Below are positions 52,897 to 61,010 of a stretch of DNA of 64,000 bases, one piece after another (positions within the stretch are counted from its first letter, which is position 1; every line of letters begins with the position of its first letter). The DNA comes from Streptomyces oceani (GTDB lineage Bacteria; Actinomycetota; Actinomycetes; Streptomycetales; Streptomycetaceae): contig NZ_LJGU01000158.1 in assembly GCF_001751245.1 (NCBI RefSeq), forward strand, positions 33,421-97,420. Direction: 5' to 3'. The notes below the pieces were generated by a model. The model ran no database searches. It saw only the letters and a list, made by a program, of their open reading frames with translations, and was not told the origin of the DNA. A program made the position numbers and the translations under genes.

Positions 52897-53464
52897 ATGC
52901 AGGCCCCCACTGAGATCCACCCCGCACAGGCCGCCGCGCGCCGAGGACTACACCATCATCGACGTGCGGACGCCTGGTGAGTATTCCTCCGGCCATCTGC
53001 CCGGGGCCCACAACATCCCCCTGGATCAGCTCTCGACCGCGCTGCCGACACTGCGTGACGCCGCCGCTCGTGGCGACCTGCTACTGGTGTGCGCCTCCGG
53101 CGCCCGCTCCGGTCGGGCCTGCGCCACACTCGCCGAGCGGGGCGTCGCCACCGCCACTCTCGTCGGCGGAACCCAGGCGTGGAGCCAGCACGGATACGAG
53201 GTGCAGCGCTCTGAGGACTCCCGCGCCACCTGGGGCATGGAGCGCCAAGTCCGCCTGACAGCGGGCGCGCTGATACTCACCGGACTCCTGCTCGCGCCGC
53301 TGGTCCATCCGGCGTTCCAGTTGCTGTCCGCCGCCGTAGCGGGGGGACTGGTCTTCTCCGCGCTCACCAACACCTGCGGCATGGCGGCCGTGCTGGCCAA
53401 GCTGCCCCACAACCGTGCACGTACGTGCGACCTCGACAGCACGCTCGGGACCCTGAACCGATAG
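52897..53464 (+). pseudogene. Rhodanese with C-terminal membrane domain, frameshifted near the 5' end
   Basis: From ATG 52897 (behind GGAAGG) the frame reads MQAPTEIHPAQAAAR and stops after 27 codons. The conserved rhodanese sequence EDYTIIDVRTPGEYSSGHLPG continues in another frame from about 52942, so one extra base (or two missing) lies near 52940. Downstream, the domain is intact: active Cys in VCASGARSGRA, then a DUF2892-type two-segment membrane region (TAGALILTGLLLAPLV and a second). Without correction only a GTG at 52964 could start it, losing the first strands. It would transfer sulfane sulfur in a persulfide pathway. Confidence 0.75.
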
Positions 53465-53546
53465 CACCGACAGGCGGCCGCACGGGGTCGTCGGCCCGAT
53501 CGGACCCGGAACGCGATCACCACAGGGCGCGCCTACAACGGCCTAA

Positions 53547-53564
53547 ATACCCCCCCAGGGGTAT
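53547..53564. promoter_or_regulatory. CstR operator 2
   Basis: ATACCCC (53547-53553) and GGGGTAT (53558-53564) flank a CCCA spacer, matching operator 1 with two more bases. It lies between the rhodanese and dioxygenase genes. Confidence 0.65.
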
Positions 53565-53624
53565 TGTTGAGCTAGGAACGCGATGCCGGAGGTTTGGGCG
53601 GCACCCTTCGTGACAACTCGAAAA

Positions 53625-53640
53625 ATACCCCCCTGGGTAC
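53625..53640. promoter_or_regulatory. CstR operator 3, near the dioxygenase start
   Basis: ATACCCCCCTGGGTAC has the same arms as operator 1 with a single end mismatch, 45 bases before the dioxygenase start. Two sites before this gene suggest its own repressible promoter. Confidence 0.6.
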
Positions 53641-53684
53641 ACATCCCAGTGGCGGTCCAGCCGCGACACCCCAGGAGAATGCAA

Positions 53685-55109
53685 GTGACGGACACGACGA
53701 CCGAGCTGACGGAAGACCCGCTGGCAGACGGACTGACGGTGGCCACCGTGGCGACCTCGTCGCTCGGGGACCACAGTTACGTGGCCGCCGACGGCGAGGT
53801 GGCCGTGGTGATCGACCCGCAGCGGGACGTGGACCGGCTGATCGCGGCGGCCGGACGCCTCGGCGCGCGGATCACGGCGGTGCTGGAGACACACGTGCAC
53901 AACGACTACGTCTCCGGCGGGCTGGAACTGTCCCGGCTGACCGGAGCCGAGTACGGCGTGGCCGCGGCGGACCAGGCGCCGTTCGAACACCGGCCGTTGC
54001 GGGACGGCGACGTACTCGAACTCTCCGCGCGGACGCGCGTACGAGTGGTGGCCACTCCTGGCCACACCTTCCATCACCTCTCCTACGTGCTGGAGGGCGA
54101 CGCGGGGCCGGTCGGAGTCTTCACCGGCGGCTCACTACTGCTGGGCACCACCGGCCGTACGGACCTCCTCGGCTCGGAACACAGCCAGGAGCTGGCCCGG
54201 CACCAGCACGCCTCCGCCCGCAAACTGGCCGATCTGCTGCCGGACGGGGCGCAGGTGTGGCCCACCCACGGATTCGGCAGTTTCTGTTCTGCCACCCAGT
54301 CGTCCGGCGAGACCGCCGACATCGCCGAGCAGCGGCGTATCAACCCAGCGTTGACGCTGGCCGAGGCAGCGTTCGTGGAACAGGCACTGTCCGGGCTGGA
54401 CTCCTATCCGGCCTACTACGCGCACATGGGCGTACGGAACGCCGAAGGACCCGAGTCCCTGGACCTGCGCCCGCCGGAGCCCGCGGCCCCGGAGGAGCTG
54501 AAGCGGCGGTTGGCGGCCGGGGAGTGGGTGGTCGACCTGCGTAACCGCACGGCGTACGCCGACTCCCACCTGGCCGGGATCGTCAGCCTCGGGCTGGACG
54601 GACCGCTGGCCACCTGGCTCGGCTGGATGATCGACTGGGGCGCGCCGGTGACGCTGGTCGGCGAGACCGGCGAACAAGTCGCCGCCGCACGACGCGAACT
54701 GGCCCGTATCGGCATCGACGCGCTCGCTGGCGCCGCGGCCGGGCAGCCCGCCGAGCTCGCCGTCGATCCCGGACAGCTACGCGACACGCCAACGGCGATG
54801 TTCGCGGACCTGGCCGACGCTCTCCGGGGCCGCCCCGGCGACCTCCCGGTGGCGGACGTGGTGCTGGACGTGCGTACCAACAACGAGTTCCGCGCCGCGC
54901 ACGTGCAGGACGCGGTACACGTGCCGCTGTACGAACTGAAGGACCGCCTCACGGAGATCCCCGCCGGCACCGTGTGGGTGCACTGCGGCAGCGGATACCG
55001 GGCCACCGCCGCCGCCTCGGTCCTGGAACAGGCAGGTCGCCCCTCGGTCATCGTCGACGACCAGTTCGGCAACGCCGAAAACGCCGGCGTGCCCATGACC
55101 GCGATCTGA
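53685..55109 (+). CDS. Persulfide dioxygenase-rhodanese fusion (CstB-like)
   Basis: The 474-residue protein has a metallo-beta-lactamase fold domain with THVHNDYVSGG near residue 87, PGHTFHHLSY near 128, FTGGSLLLG near 147 and THGFGSFCS near 195. These are the ETHE1-type iron ligands. An inactive rhodanese domain without Cys (around 275-365) and a C-terminal rhodanese with the active Cys in VHCGSGYRAT (near 435) follow. It should oxidise low-molecular-weight persulfide to sulfite or thiosulfate. GTG 53685 is preferred over ATG 53679 because AGGAG then has a 7-base spacing. All motifs are intact, unlike the genes beside it. Confidence 0.85.
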   Translation: MTDTTTELTEDPLADGLTVATVATSSLGDHSYVAADGEVAVVIDPQRDVDRLIAAAGRLGARITAVLETHVHNDYVSGGLELSRLTGAEYGVAAADQAPFEHRPLRDGDVLELSARTRVRVVATPGHTFHHLSYVLEGDAGPVGVFTGGSLLLGTTGRTDLLGSEHSQELARHQHASARKLADLLPDGAQVWPTHGFGSFCSATQSSGETADIAEQRRINPALTLAEAAFVEQALSGLDSYPAYYAHMGVRNAEGPESLDLRPPEPAAPEELKRRLAAGEWVVDLRNRTAYADSHLAGIVSLGLDGPLATWLGWMIDWGAPVTLVGETGEQVAAARRELARIGIDALAGAAAGQPAELAVDPGQLRDTPTAMFADLADALRGRPGDLPVADVVLDVRTNNEFRAAHVQDAVHVPLYELKDRLTEIPAGTVWVHCGSGYRATAAASVLEQAGRPSVIVDDQFGNAENAGVPMTAI

Positions 55110-55207
55110 GCCGCCTCCACGACCGCACGAAGCGGCGGCCGAGAGCCGTGGCACGCCGGCCACCGCTCCACCTCTGCGTGGCGACCCGGAACCGAAACCT
55201 ACCTGGG

Positions 55208-55880
55208 GTGATCAACGTCCTAGCCCTGCTCGGAGCCGTCATCAGTCTCGCCCTCGGCCTGCTCGGGGCCGGTGGATCGATTCTGGCGGTGCCCGCCCCT
55301 CGTCTATGGCGTGGGACTGCCGCTCGCCGCCGCCATCCCACCTCTCTCGCGGTGGTGACCGTCGCCTCTCTCGGTGGTGTGCTCCCCAGGCAGCGCCGCA
55401 ACGCGGTGCGGTGGCGCGTCGCGGGCGTGTTCGGCGCCGCCGGCATCCCCGGCGCCTTCGCCGGGGCCGCGCTGGGCGGGTTGGGTCCCGCGGCGCTGGC
55501 TGTTTCTGGCCTTCGCGGTGCTGATGGTGGTGACCGCCGTACGCATGCTGCGTGGCAGCGACGAACCGACCGGCGCGTGCCGTACCCGCGAGGGAAGAGT
55601 CGACTGGCGCAGCTGCCTGCCGAATCGATCCCCACCGGGCTCGGCGTCGGCCTGTTGACCGGGCTCTGGGCGGCGGTTTCGTGATCGTCCCCGCGCTCAG
55701 CCTGTTGCTGGGGCTCAGCGCCCAACAGGCCGTCGCCGGGCTGACAGCTCATGCGAGCGCCATGGGCGACATCGACTACCCGGTCCTGCTGCTGTTCGCT
55801 GGTTCGCGTACGTCGTCCTCGTCGTCGCCGCCACAGTGGCGACGACGGCAGTGCTCGCCCCGTCCGTGCTGGCCACCTGA
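55208..55880 (+). pseudogene. TauE/SafE-family sulfite exporter, decayed
   Basis: Fragments of a TauE permease occur in order but in changing frames. VINVLALLGAVISLALGLLGAGGS starts at 55208, then LVYGVGLPLAAAIP, SLAVVTVASLGGV to about 55497, LFLAFAVLMVVTAVRML and IPTGLGVGLLTG follow. GGFVIVPALSLLLGLSAQQAVAG and, from 55800, WFAYVVLVVAATVATTAVLAPS to the stop at 55880 complete it. At least five frame changes and missing internal segments are needed, so it cannot make a functional exporter. It sits directly after the dioxygenase gene. Confidence 0.75.
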
Positions 55881-56069
55881 GGGTGGCCCGGACGGCGGCG
55901 GAACAGCCGGACCCCTGCGGCGGCGTGGCCCGTACGGGCTTCCGAATTTCCGTGCAACTACCAGGCCGGGTTGGTGTTTTGACGCAGAAGGTGCAGGGCA
56001 CATCAGACGGTAAGCATGGAGCGGGACGAACAAACGGCCGGCGAACGACAAGGGGTGGCAGACACGACA

Positions 56070-56091
56070 AAGGGACGCCGAAGCGTCCCTT
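56070..56091 (-). terminator. UUCG-loop terminator of the small coiled-coil gene
   Basis: AAGGGACGC and GCGTCCCTT form a 9-bp stem; on the minus strand the loop is TTCG closed by C-G, a stable tetraloop. It lies 54 bases past the stop of the 68-residue gene. Confidence 0.75.
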
Positions 56092-56144
56092 GCGGTACTG
56101 CGCGGTTGGCGCTGCGGAAGCCCGACCGGCCCGGCAGGGCTGGG

Positions 56145-56351
56145 TCAGGTCAGCGCAGGCTCCGCCGTGGGTACGTCGATGCTTTCGAGCAGCGAGTCAC
56201 TTTGCCGTGCGGCAGCTGCCAGCGCGTCGTTCTCCGACTGAATCCGTACCAACTCGGATTCGAGGTCCTGAACACGCTGCTGAAGCCGTCGCATCTCGGC
56301 GAGGACTCGGGGGTCGGAGCCGCCGGCGTAACCGAGAAGCGCCTTTGCCAT
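56145..56351 (-). CDS. Small conserved coiled-coil protein
   Basis: The 68-residue protein MAKALLGYAGGSDPRVLAEMRRL has a heptad-patterned helix from about 15 to 50 (QQRVQDLESELVRIQSEND) and ends DVPTAEPALT. I recall the same protein at this position in other streptomycetes, so it is real despite its size. A signal peptide or membrane segment is absent. Function is unknown; the helix suggests it dimerises. Confidence 0.82.
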   Translation of the reverse strand: MAKALLGYAGGSDPRVLAEMRRLQQRVQDLESELVRIQSENDALAAAARQSDSLLESIDVPTAEPALT

Positions 56352-56661
56352 GATGGATGGTCCTCCACAATGAGTGACCGACCGTAGCGGTGTGGGTCGT
56401 CAATGATTCGCACCCATGTCGCCTGCTCTGTCGGTTCTCTCAAAGGCAGACCACATACGGTGCACGGGGTTGAGTAAAGCGTCTCACCAAAAAAGGAGAC
56501 GGTCAACACGATCACACCGCTACACCCCGGGGTGGCGCTGACTCAACGGCCTGAGCTGCGGGAGCTGCCGGAGCGACCAACCACGGGGGACGTAGATCAC
56601 TTGTGAGCGGAAGCTTGGCACGGCACACCCGAATTGGCAACCTGTTCCCGGAAGCAACCAG
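56352..56661. other. Gene-poor stretch with an A-rich hairpin
   Basis: Between the coiled-coil gene and acyP are about 310 bases of lower GC. CGTCTC (56480-56485) and GAGACG (56496-56501) enclose an A-rich loop (CAAAAAAG), readable as a terminator for acyP on the minus strand. A frame with two cysteines (CTVCGLPL) starts at 56515, but its codon use is atypical and it reads into the next gene, so I do not call it. Confidence 0.45.
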
Positions 56662-56964
56662 TCACCGGATCTCGAAGCCCTCATACCCGCCTCGGATCGT
56701 GCCCCAGATCTCCGTGACACCCACGACACTGCCGGGCGTGTCGCCCGTACGCAACCAGTCCAGCAGAGAGTCACAGGACTCCTGCTCCCCCTCCGCCACC
56801 ACCTGCACCCTGCCGTCGGCGAGGTTGCCGGCGAAGCCGTTCAGACCACCGATGCGCAGCGCCGCGGCACGCGTGAACCAGCGGAAGCCGACTCCCTGCA
56901 CGGTGCCCCGCACCCAGGCCGTCATGCGTACTCGCTGAGCGTTGCCATTCGCACTCTCGTTCAT
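56662..56964 (-). CDS. acyP: Acylphosphatase
   Basis: A 100-residue acylphosphatase: VRGTVQGVGFRWFTRAAA holds the catalytic Arg, and GFAGNLADGRVQVVAEG holds the catalytic Asn. It hydrolyses acyl phosphates. ATG 56964 (MNESANGN) is the likely start; other starts would add or remove a few residues only. It lies upstream of the coiled-coil gene on the same strand and is divergent from the CAP protein. Confidence 0.92.
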   Translation of the reverse strand: MNESANGNAQRVRMTAWVRGTVQGVGFRWFTRAAALRIGGLNGFAGNLADGRVQVVAEGEQESCDSLLDWLRTGDTPGSVVGVTEIWGTIRGGYEGFEIR

Positions 56965-57168
56965 CACGTCTCGGGCTCGGGCGCTCACGGCCCCTCACCC
57001 CTCCCCTCCCCTACTCGTGGTCAGGACACCCTACGCAGAGCTCTGGGCACCAGGAAGTTCACCGAACAGCGGCGCCGGCGGGCTCGATACCGTATTCTCC
57101 GCGATCAAACACAAGTTCTTCACTCCTGTGGGCGAAAGCCCTCGACATCAACCACTTGGGGACACCAG

Positions 57169-57984
57169 ATGGGGATCGGCCGCCACCGCCGCACTGCTCG
57201 GGTACGCACGGGCCTGCTGGGGGCTACGGCCGCCCTGACCCTGGGCGTCGTCGCCGTCACCTCCGGCGTGCTCCCGGACACCGACGAGGGCACCACCGTC
57301 GAATCACGGGATGCCAGCAATCAGGCGCCGACCGGTGGCGCCCCGCTGGACCAGGAGTCCGAGGACGCCTCCGCCTCGGACCGGCCGAGCACCACACCCA
57401 GCGCGTCGAGGTCGGCGTCAACCCAGGGGGACGGACCCTCGGACAAGCCATCCGGGCGAGCGACGGACCGTACGGACGCCGCGACCGGGAACCCGAGCGG
57501 CACACCGAAAGGTGACGGGAACACCGGCACGGAGAATGCGCCCTCCCAGGACAAGAGCCGGTCAGCGGAGTCGGGCCCCGGGTCGGGGGACGGCGGCACC
57601 GGCGAGGAGTCCGCGGCCGAGGCCGCCGTACTGAAGTTGGTCAACGAGGAGCGCGCGCGGCAGGGTTGTCGGCCGGTGGCCCACGACGCGCGACTGGCGG
57701 AGTTCGCGGGCAAGTACAGCGTGGCGATGGCCGAGGGCGGCTTCTTCTCGCACACCACGCCGGACGGCCGGAGCCCGTGGGACCGGGCCGAGGAGGCCGG
57801 GATAGACAATCTGGCCGCGGAGAACATCGCACGCGGCCAGGCCGACGCCGAGGCCGTCATGGCCGGCTGGATGGACAGCCCGGGACACCGAGCGAACATA
57901 CTCAACTGCGACTACCGCACCATGGGTGTCGGAGCCCACTTCGCGGACGGCGGCCCGTGGTGGACCCAGAACTTCGGACGCTGA
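57169..57984 (+). CDS. Secreted CAP-domain (SCP/PR-1-like) protein
   Basis: The 271-residue protein has a basic N-terminus and a signal-type hydrophobic segment (about 15-34). A Ser/Thr/Asp/Gly-rich linker spans about 35-145 and a CAP domain 148-271. CAP signatures are VLKLVNEERARQGCRPV, GGFFSHTTPDGRSPWDRA, LAAENIARG, WMDSPGHRANIL and a final WTQNFGR. Bacterial CAP proteins are extracellular and of uncertain activity. It is probably secreted or membrane-tethered. Confidence 0.88.
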   Translation: MGIGRHRRTARVRTGLLGATAALTLGVVAVTSGVLPDTDEGTTVESRDASNQAPTGGAPLDQESEDASASDRPSTTPSASRSASTQGDGPSDKPSGRATDRTDAATGNPSGTPKGDGNTGTENAPSQDKSRSAESGPGSGDGGTGEESAAEAAVLKLVNEERARQGCRPVAHDARLAEFAGKYSVAMAEGGFFSHTTPDGRSPWDRAEEAGIDNLAAENIARGQADAEAVMAGWMDSPGHRANILNCDYRTMGVGAHFADGGPWWTQNFGR

Positions 57985-58093
57985 GACTGCGGCCGCTGAG
58001 CCGCGCTCCACACGCCGGCGGCCCTCCTCCCGCTGAGCTCTCCCCGGTCGGTGCCCGTCGCCGGTCGTCGGCGATCGGGCCGCCCTCGGCCGG

Positions 58094-58981
58094 TCAGGAG
58101 GTCGCGGCGGCCGTGCCACGACTCCGGAACGGACGCTGGCACTTCGGGCAGTAGTAGCTCGACCGGTTCATCCAGGGGTGGCGGCGCAGCGCGGTGCCGC
58201 AGCGCCGGCACGGCAGGTCCTCCCTGCCGTACGCGTCCAGCGAGCGCTCGAAGTAGCCTGACTCGCCGTTCACGTTCACGTAGAGGCTGTCGAAACTGGT
58301 GCCGCCCACCGCGAGGGCGGCGTCCATGACGTCGCGCACGTGGCCCAGCAGTTGGCCGACGCGCGGCCGGGTGAGCGTGGCCGTGGGCCGGTCGTAGTGC
58401 AGGCGGGCACGCCACAGCGCCTCGTCGGCGTAGATGTTCCCGACCCCGCTGATCAGTGACTGATCCAGCAGCGCTCGTTTGACCGTCGTACGCCGCTGGC
58501 GGAGAGCGGCGTGGAAGGCGTCCTCGTCGAAATCCGGATCGAGCGGGTCACGGGCGATGTGCGCGATGGCGTCGGGCAGACCGTCGCCCGCGCCCCGCGC
58601 CCGCGGGTGCACGGACAGGCCGCCGAAGGTGCGCTGGTCGACGAACCGCAGCTCGGTGCCGGCGAGGTCCGTGAAGCGGACCCGGACCCGCAGATGTCGC
58701 TCGTCCGCGGCCTGTTCGGGCTGGATCAGCAACTGACCGCTCATTCCCAGGTGCGCCAGCATCGAGTCGTCCGAGTCACCGAGCGGCAGCCAGAGGTACT
58801 TCCCGCGCCGCCGTGCCGGGCCGAGGGGACGGCCGACAAGCCGCGCCGCGAAATCCGGCGGGCCCGGGACGTGCCGACGGACGGCCCGCGGATGCAGCAC
58901 CTCGACGGAGCCGATCGTACGACCGGTGGCCCAGCGCTCCAGACCGCGCCGCACGACCTCCACCTCGGGAAGCTCAGGCAT
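58094..58981 (-). CDS. mutM: Formamidopyrimidine-DNA glycosylase
   Basis: The 295-residue DNA repair enzyme begins MPELPEVEVVRRGLE, giving the catalytic Pro2 and Glu3. LGMSGQLL, LISGVGNIYADEALWRARL and the C-terminal zinc finger (CRRCGT..CPKC) are present. It removes 8-oxoguanine and FapyG and nicks the strand. ATG 58981 is chosen because Pro must follow the start Met. Confidence 0.95.
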   Translation of the reverse strand: MPELPEVEVVRRGLERWATGRTIGSVEVLHPRAVRRHVPGPPDFAARLVGRPLGPARRRGKYLWLPLGDSDDSMLAHLGMSGQLLIQPEQAADERHLRVRVRFTDLAGTELRFVDQRTFGGLSVHPRARGAGDGLPDAIAHIARDPLDPDFDEDAFHAALRQRRTTVKRALLDQSLISGVGNIYADEALWRARLHYDRPTATLTRPRVGQLLGHVRDVMDAALAVGGTSFDSLYVNVNGESGYFERSLDAYGREDLPCRRCGTALRRHPWMNRSSYYCPKCQRPFRSRGTAAATS

Positions 58982-59134
58982 GCACATCCTCCGGGACAGC
59001 TTCGATACGGGACACGGCCCGCCTCACGGACGGCGGGGAGAACCGCCGGGCGGGACGCGGAGCCCGGGACCCGGCCCGGGCACGCCGCACTCGCGGTAGC
59101 GCGGGCGGGCGGTTGCGTGGGGCCGGCTCCGAGG

Positions 59135-59935
59135 CTACGGCGTCTCGTCGGACGTGCCCGCGCCCTCGGCACGGATTCCGTGGTAAGCGGCCTCCGCGGC
59201 CTGCTGTTCCGCTTCCTTCTTGCTGCGGCCGGTGCCGGTGCCGTACGCGACACCACCGACGCGGGCGGCAGCCGTGAAGATCTTCTCGTGGTCCGGACCC
59301 GTCTCGGTGACCACGTACTCCGGTACCCCGAGCGCCTCGGTCGCCGTCAGCTCCTGCAGGCTGGTCTTCCAGTCCAGGCCGGCGCCCAGGCTGGAGGACT
59401 TCTCGATCAGCGGGTCGAAGAGCCGGTGCACCAGCTCCGAGGCGGCGTCGAGTCCCTGGTCGAGGTAGACCGCACCGATGACGGCCTCCAGGGTGTCCGC
59501 GAGGATCGACGCCTTGTCCCGGCCGCCGGTCCCCTCCTCACCCCGGCCCAGCCGGATGAACGCGCCGAGTTCCAGACCACGGGCGACCTCCGCGAGCGCG
59601 CGCGAGTTCACGACCGCGGCACGCAGCTTGGCCAGTTGACCCTCGGGAAGGTCCGGGTGAATGCGGTAGAGCGTGTCGGTGACGATCAGACCGAGGACGG
59701 AGTCTCCGAGGAACTCCAACCGCTCGTTGGTGGGCAACCCGCCGTTCTCGTACGCGAACGAGCGATGTGTCAGCGCACGCACCAAAAGGGCGGACTCGAG
59801 CTGATACCCGAGCCGCCCTTCCAGCAGCGTGTGTGACGAGGCCGCGTCCACCAGGTCCGCCGGTGCCTCCGACCCCTTCCCGCCGGAGCGGGGCGTGGTT
59901 CTGGGCGTGGGCGCGTCTGACATGGAGCGTGTCAC
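59135..59935 (-). CDS. rnc: Ribonuclease III
   Basis: A 266-residue RNase III with the signature NERLEFLGDSVLGLI near residue 68, DTLEAVIGAVYLDQGL near 147 (acidic metal ligands), and a C-terminal dsRNA-binding domain (around 180-250, DWKTSLQELT, then GRSKKEAEQQAAEAAY). In S. coelicolor RNase III (AbsB) controls antibiotic genes. GTG 59935 or ATG 59923 could be the start; neither has a clear RBS, so coupling to rpmF, which ends 7 bases upstream, is likely. Confidence 0.95.
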   Translation of the reverse strand: MTRSMSDAPTPRTTPRSGGKGSEAPADLVDAASSHTLLEGRLGYQLESALLVRALTHRSFAYENGGLPTNERLEFLGDSVLGLIVTDTLYRIHPDLPEGQLAKLRAAVVNSRALAEVARGLELGAFIRLGRGEEGTGGRDKASILADTLEAVIGAVYLDQGLDAASELVHRLFDPLIEKSSSLGAGLDWKTSLQELTATEALGVPEYVVTETGPDHEKIFTAAARVGGVAYGTGTGRSKKEAEQQAAEAAYHGIRAEGAGTSDETP

Positions 59936-59942
59936 CAGCCGA

Positions 59943-60116
59943 TCAGACCTCGAGGACCTGACGCTTGTTGTACGTGCCGCAGTTCGGGCACGCGATGTGC
60001 TGGAGCCTGGGCTCCTGGCAGCGCTCGCACTTCACCAGGTTGGGGACCGCAGCCTTCCACTGCGACCGGCGGTGGCGCGTGTTGCTGCGCGACATCTTCC
60101 GCTTCGGAACAGCCAC
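59943..60116 (-). CDS. rpmF: 50S ribosomal protein L32
   Basis: The 57-residue protein VAVPKRKMSRSNTRHRRSQW has two CxxC pairs (CERC, CPNC), the zinc-binding form of L32. GTG 60116 follows AGGAG by 8 bases. It sits between the DUF177 gene and rnc, the standard arrangement. Confidence 0.96.
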   Translation of the reverse strand: MAVPKRKMSRSNTRHRRSQWKAAVPNLVKCERCQEPRLQHIACPNCGTYNKRQVLEV

Positions 60117-60121
60117 GGCTA

Positions 60122-60808
60122 CTACTCCTGCTTCTCGTCGGCGTCCGGTCCGGCGCCGCTGTGATCGTCTTTCCCGCCGTCCCGGATGGTCTCGGCGAGT
60201 CCCTGCAGTGCCGCCCAACGAATGTCGACGGCGTCGTCGTGCTCGTGTTCCGGGTCGTCCGCGAGCCGTGCGCCACACTGTGCGCACAGTCCCGGGCAGT
60301 CCTCCCGGCACACCGGCTGCAGCGGCAGCGACAGCACCACCGCGTCTCGCAGCACGGGCTCGAGGTTGAACAGGTCGCCCTCGAGCGAGAAGGTTTCCTC
60401 CTCCTCGGCTTCCTCACCGGCGTCCGCGGGGCGGCTCCGGTCGTCGGCCTCCGGGTAGGAGAACATCTCCTGGAACTCCACTTCGCATTGCTGCTCAAGC
60501 GGCTCCAGACACCTTACGCACTCGCCTGTCAGCGACGCACGGGCGGTACCGGTGACCAGTACCCCCTCCATGACCGACTCGAGTCGCAACTCGAGTTCCA
60601 CGGGAGAGTCCCTGGGCACACCGACGAACTCGACACCCATGTCCTCGGGGGCCGGCACCGTACGGGAAAGCCGCTTCATCGCACCAGGCCGCCGCCCCAG
60701 CTCGCGTGTGTCGAACACGAGGGGGTCTCGGTGGTCCAGGGGGGAGTTCAGGGCTTCCTGCTTTCTACGGTGTGGCGAGGGCTGGGAGACCTTCCGGACA
60801 GCCCGCAC
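60122..60808 (-). CDS. DUF177 (YceD-family) protein
   Basis: The protein has DPLVFDTRELGRRPGAMKRLSR, VMEGVLVTGTARASLTGECVRCLEPLEQ and CREDCPGLCAQCGARL, so four cysteines in two pairs as in the YceD family upstream of rpmF. It takes part in 23S rRNA or 50S assembly in other organisms, by family knowledge. The start is doubtful. GTG 60808 has no RBS, and the family usually begins just before the LDHRDPLVFDT region; there AGGA precedes a CTG at 60751. Length is 228 residues from the GTG, about 209 from the CTG. Confidence 0.85.
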   Translation of the reverse strand: MRAVRKVSQPSPHRRKQEALNSPLDHRDPLVFDTRELGRRPGAMKRLSRTVPAPEDMGVEFVGVPRDSPVELELRLESVMEGVLVTGTARASLTGECVRCLEPLEQQCEVEFQEMFSYPEADDRSRPADAGEEAEEEETFSLEGDLFNLEPVLRDAVVLSLPLQPVCREDCPGLCAQCGARLADDPEHEHDDAVDIRWAALQGLAETIRDGGKDDHSGAGPDADEKQE

Positions 60809-60893
60809 GTCACGGCACAGGCCGTGACCGAAGAGCCAGGATACTGGACAGCCCGCCGCTCACCCAATCCGGAACCCTGAGCGCGGCTCGCTG

Positions 60894-60917
60894 CCGCACC
60901 GGCGGCCGCCGGTGCGG
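60894..60917. terminator. Perfect 24-base palindrome after the DivIVA-like gene
   Basis: CCGCACCGGCGG (60894-60905) is directly followed by its reverse complement. It pairs with the next hairpin (60931-60954) as a double terminator for the DivIVA-like gene on the minus strand. Confidence 0.6.
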
Positions 60918-60930
60918 AGACGTATCCTGG

Positions 60931-60954
60931 CCGTGCGGCAGTCTCGCCGCACGG
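60931..60954 (-). terminator. Hairpin after the DivIVA-like gene
   Basis: CCGTGCGGC (60931-60939) and GCCGCACGG (60946-60954) form a 9-bp stem with a 6-base loop, 57 bases past the stop of the DivIVA-like gene. Confidence 0.7.
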
Positions 60955-61010
60955 CGAACCGCCCGGGGCTCCGGCCCGCTCCCGCTCGCTTCCAGGAATC
61001 TTAAGGGGGT

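Noticed and set aside
56150..56515. Frame with CTVCGLPL and a Trp-containing continuation
   Set aside because: Codon use is atypical, it contains the A-rich hairpin and it overlaps the whole conserved 68-residue gene in another frame.
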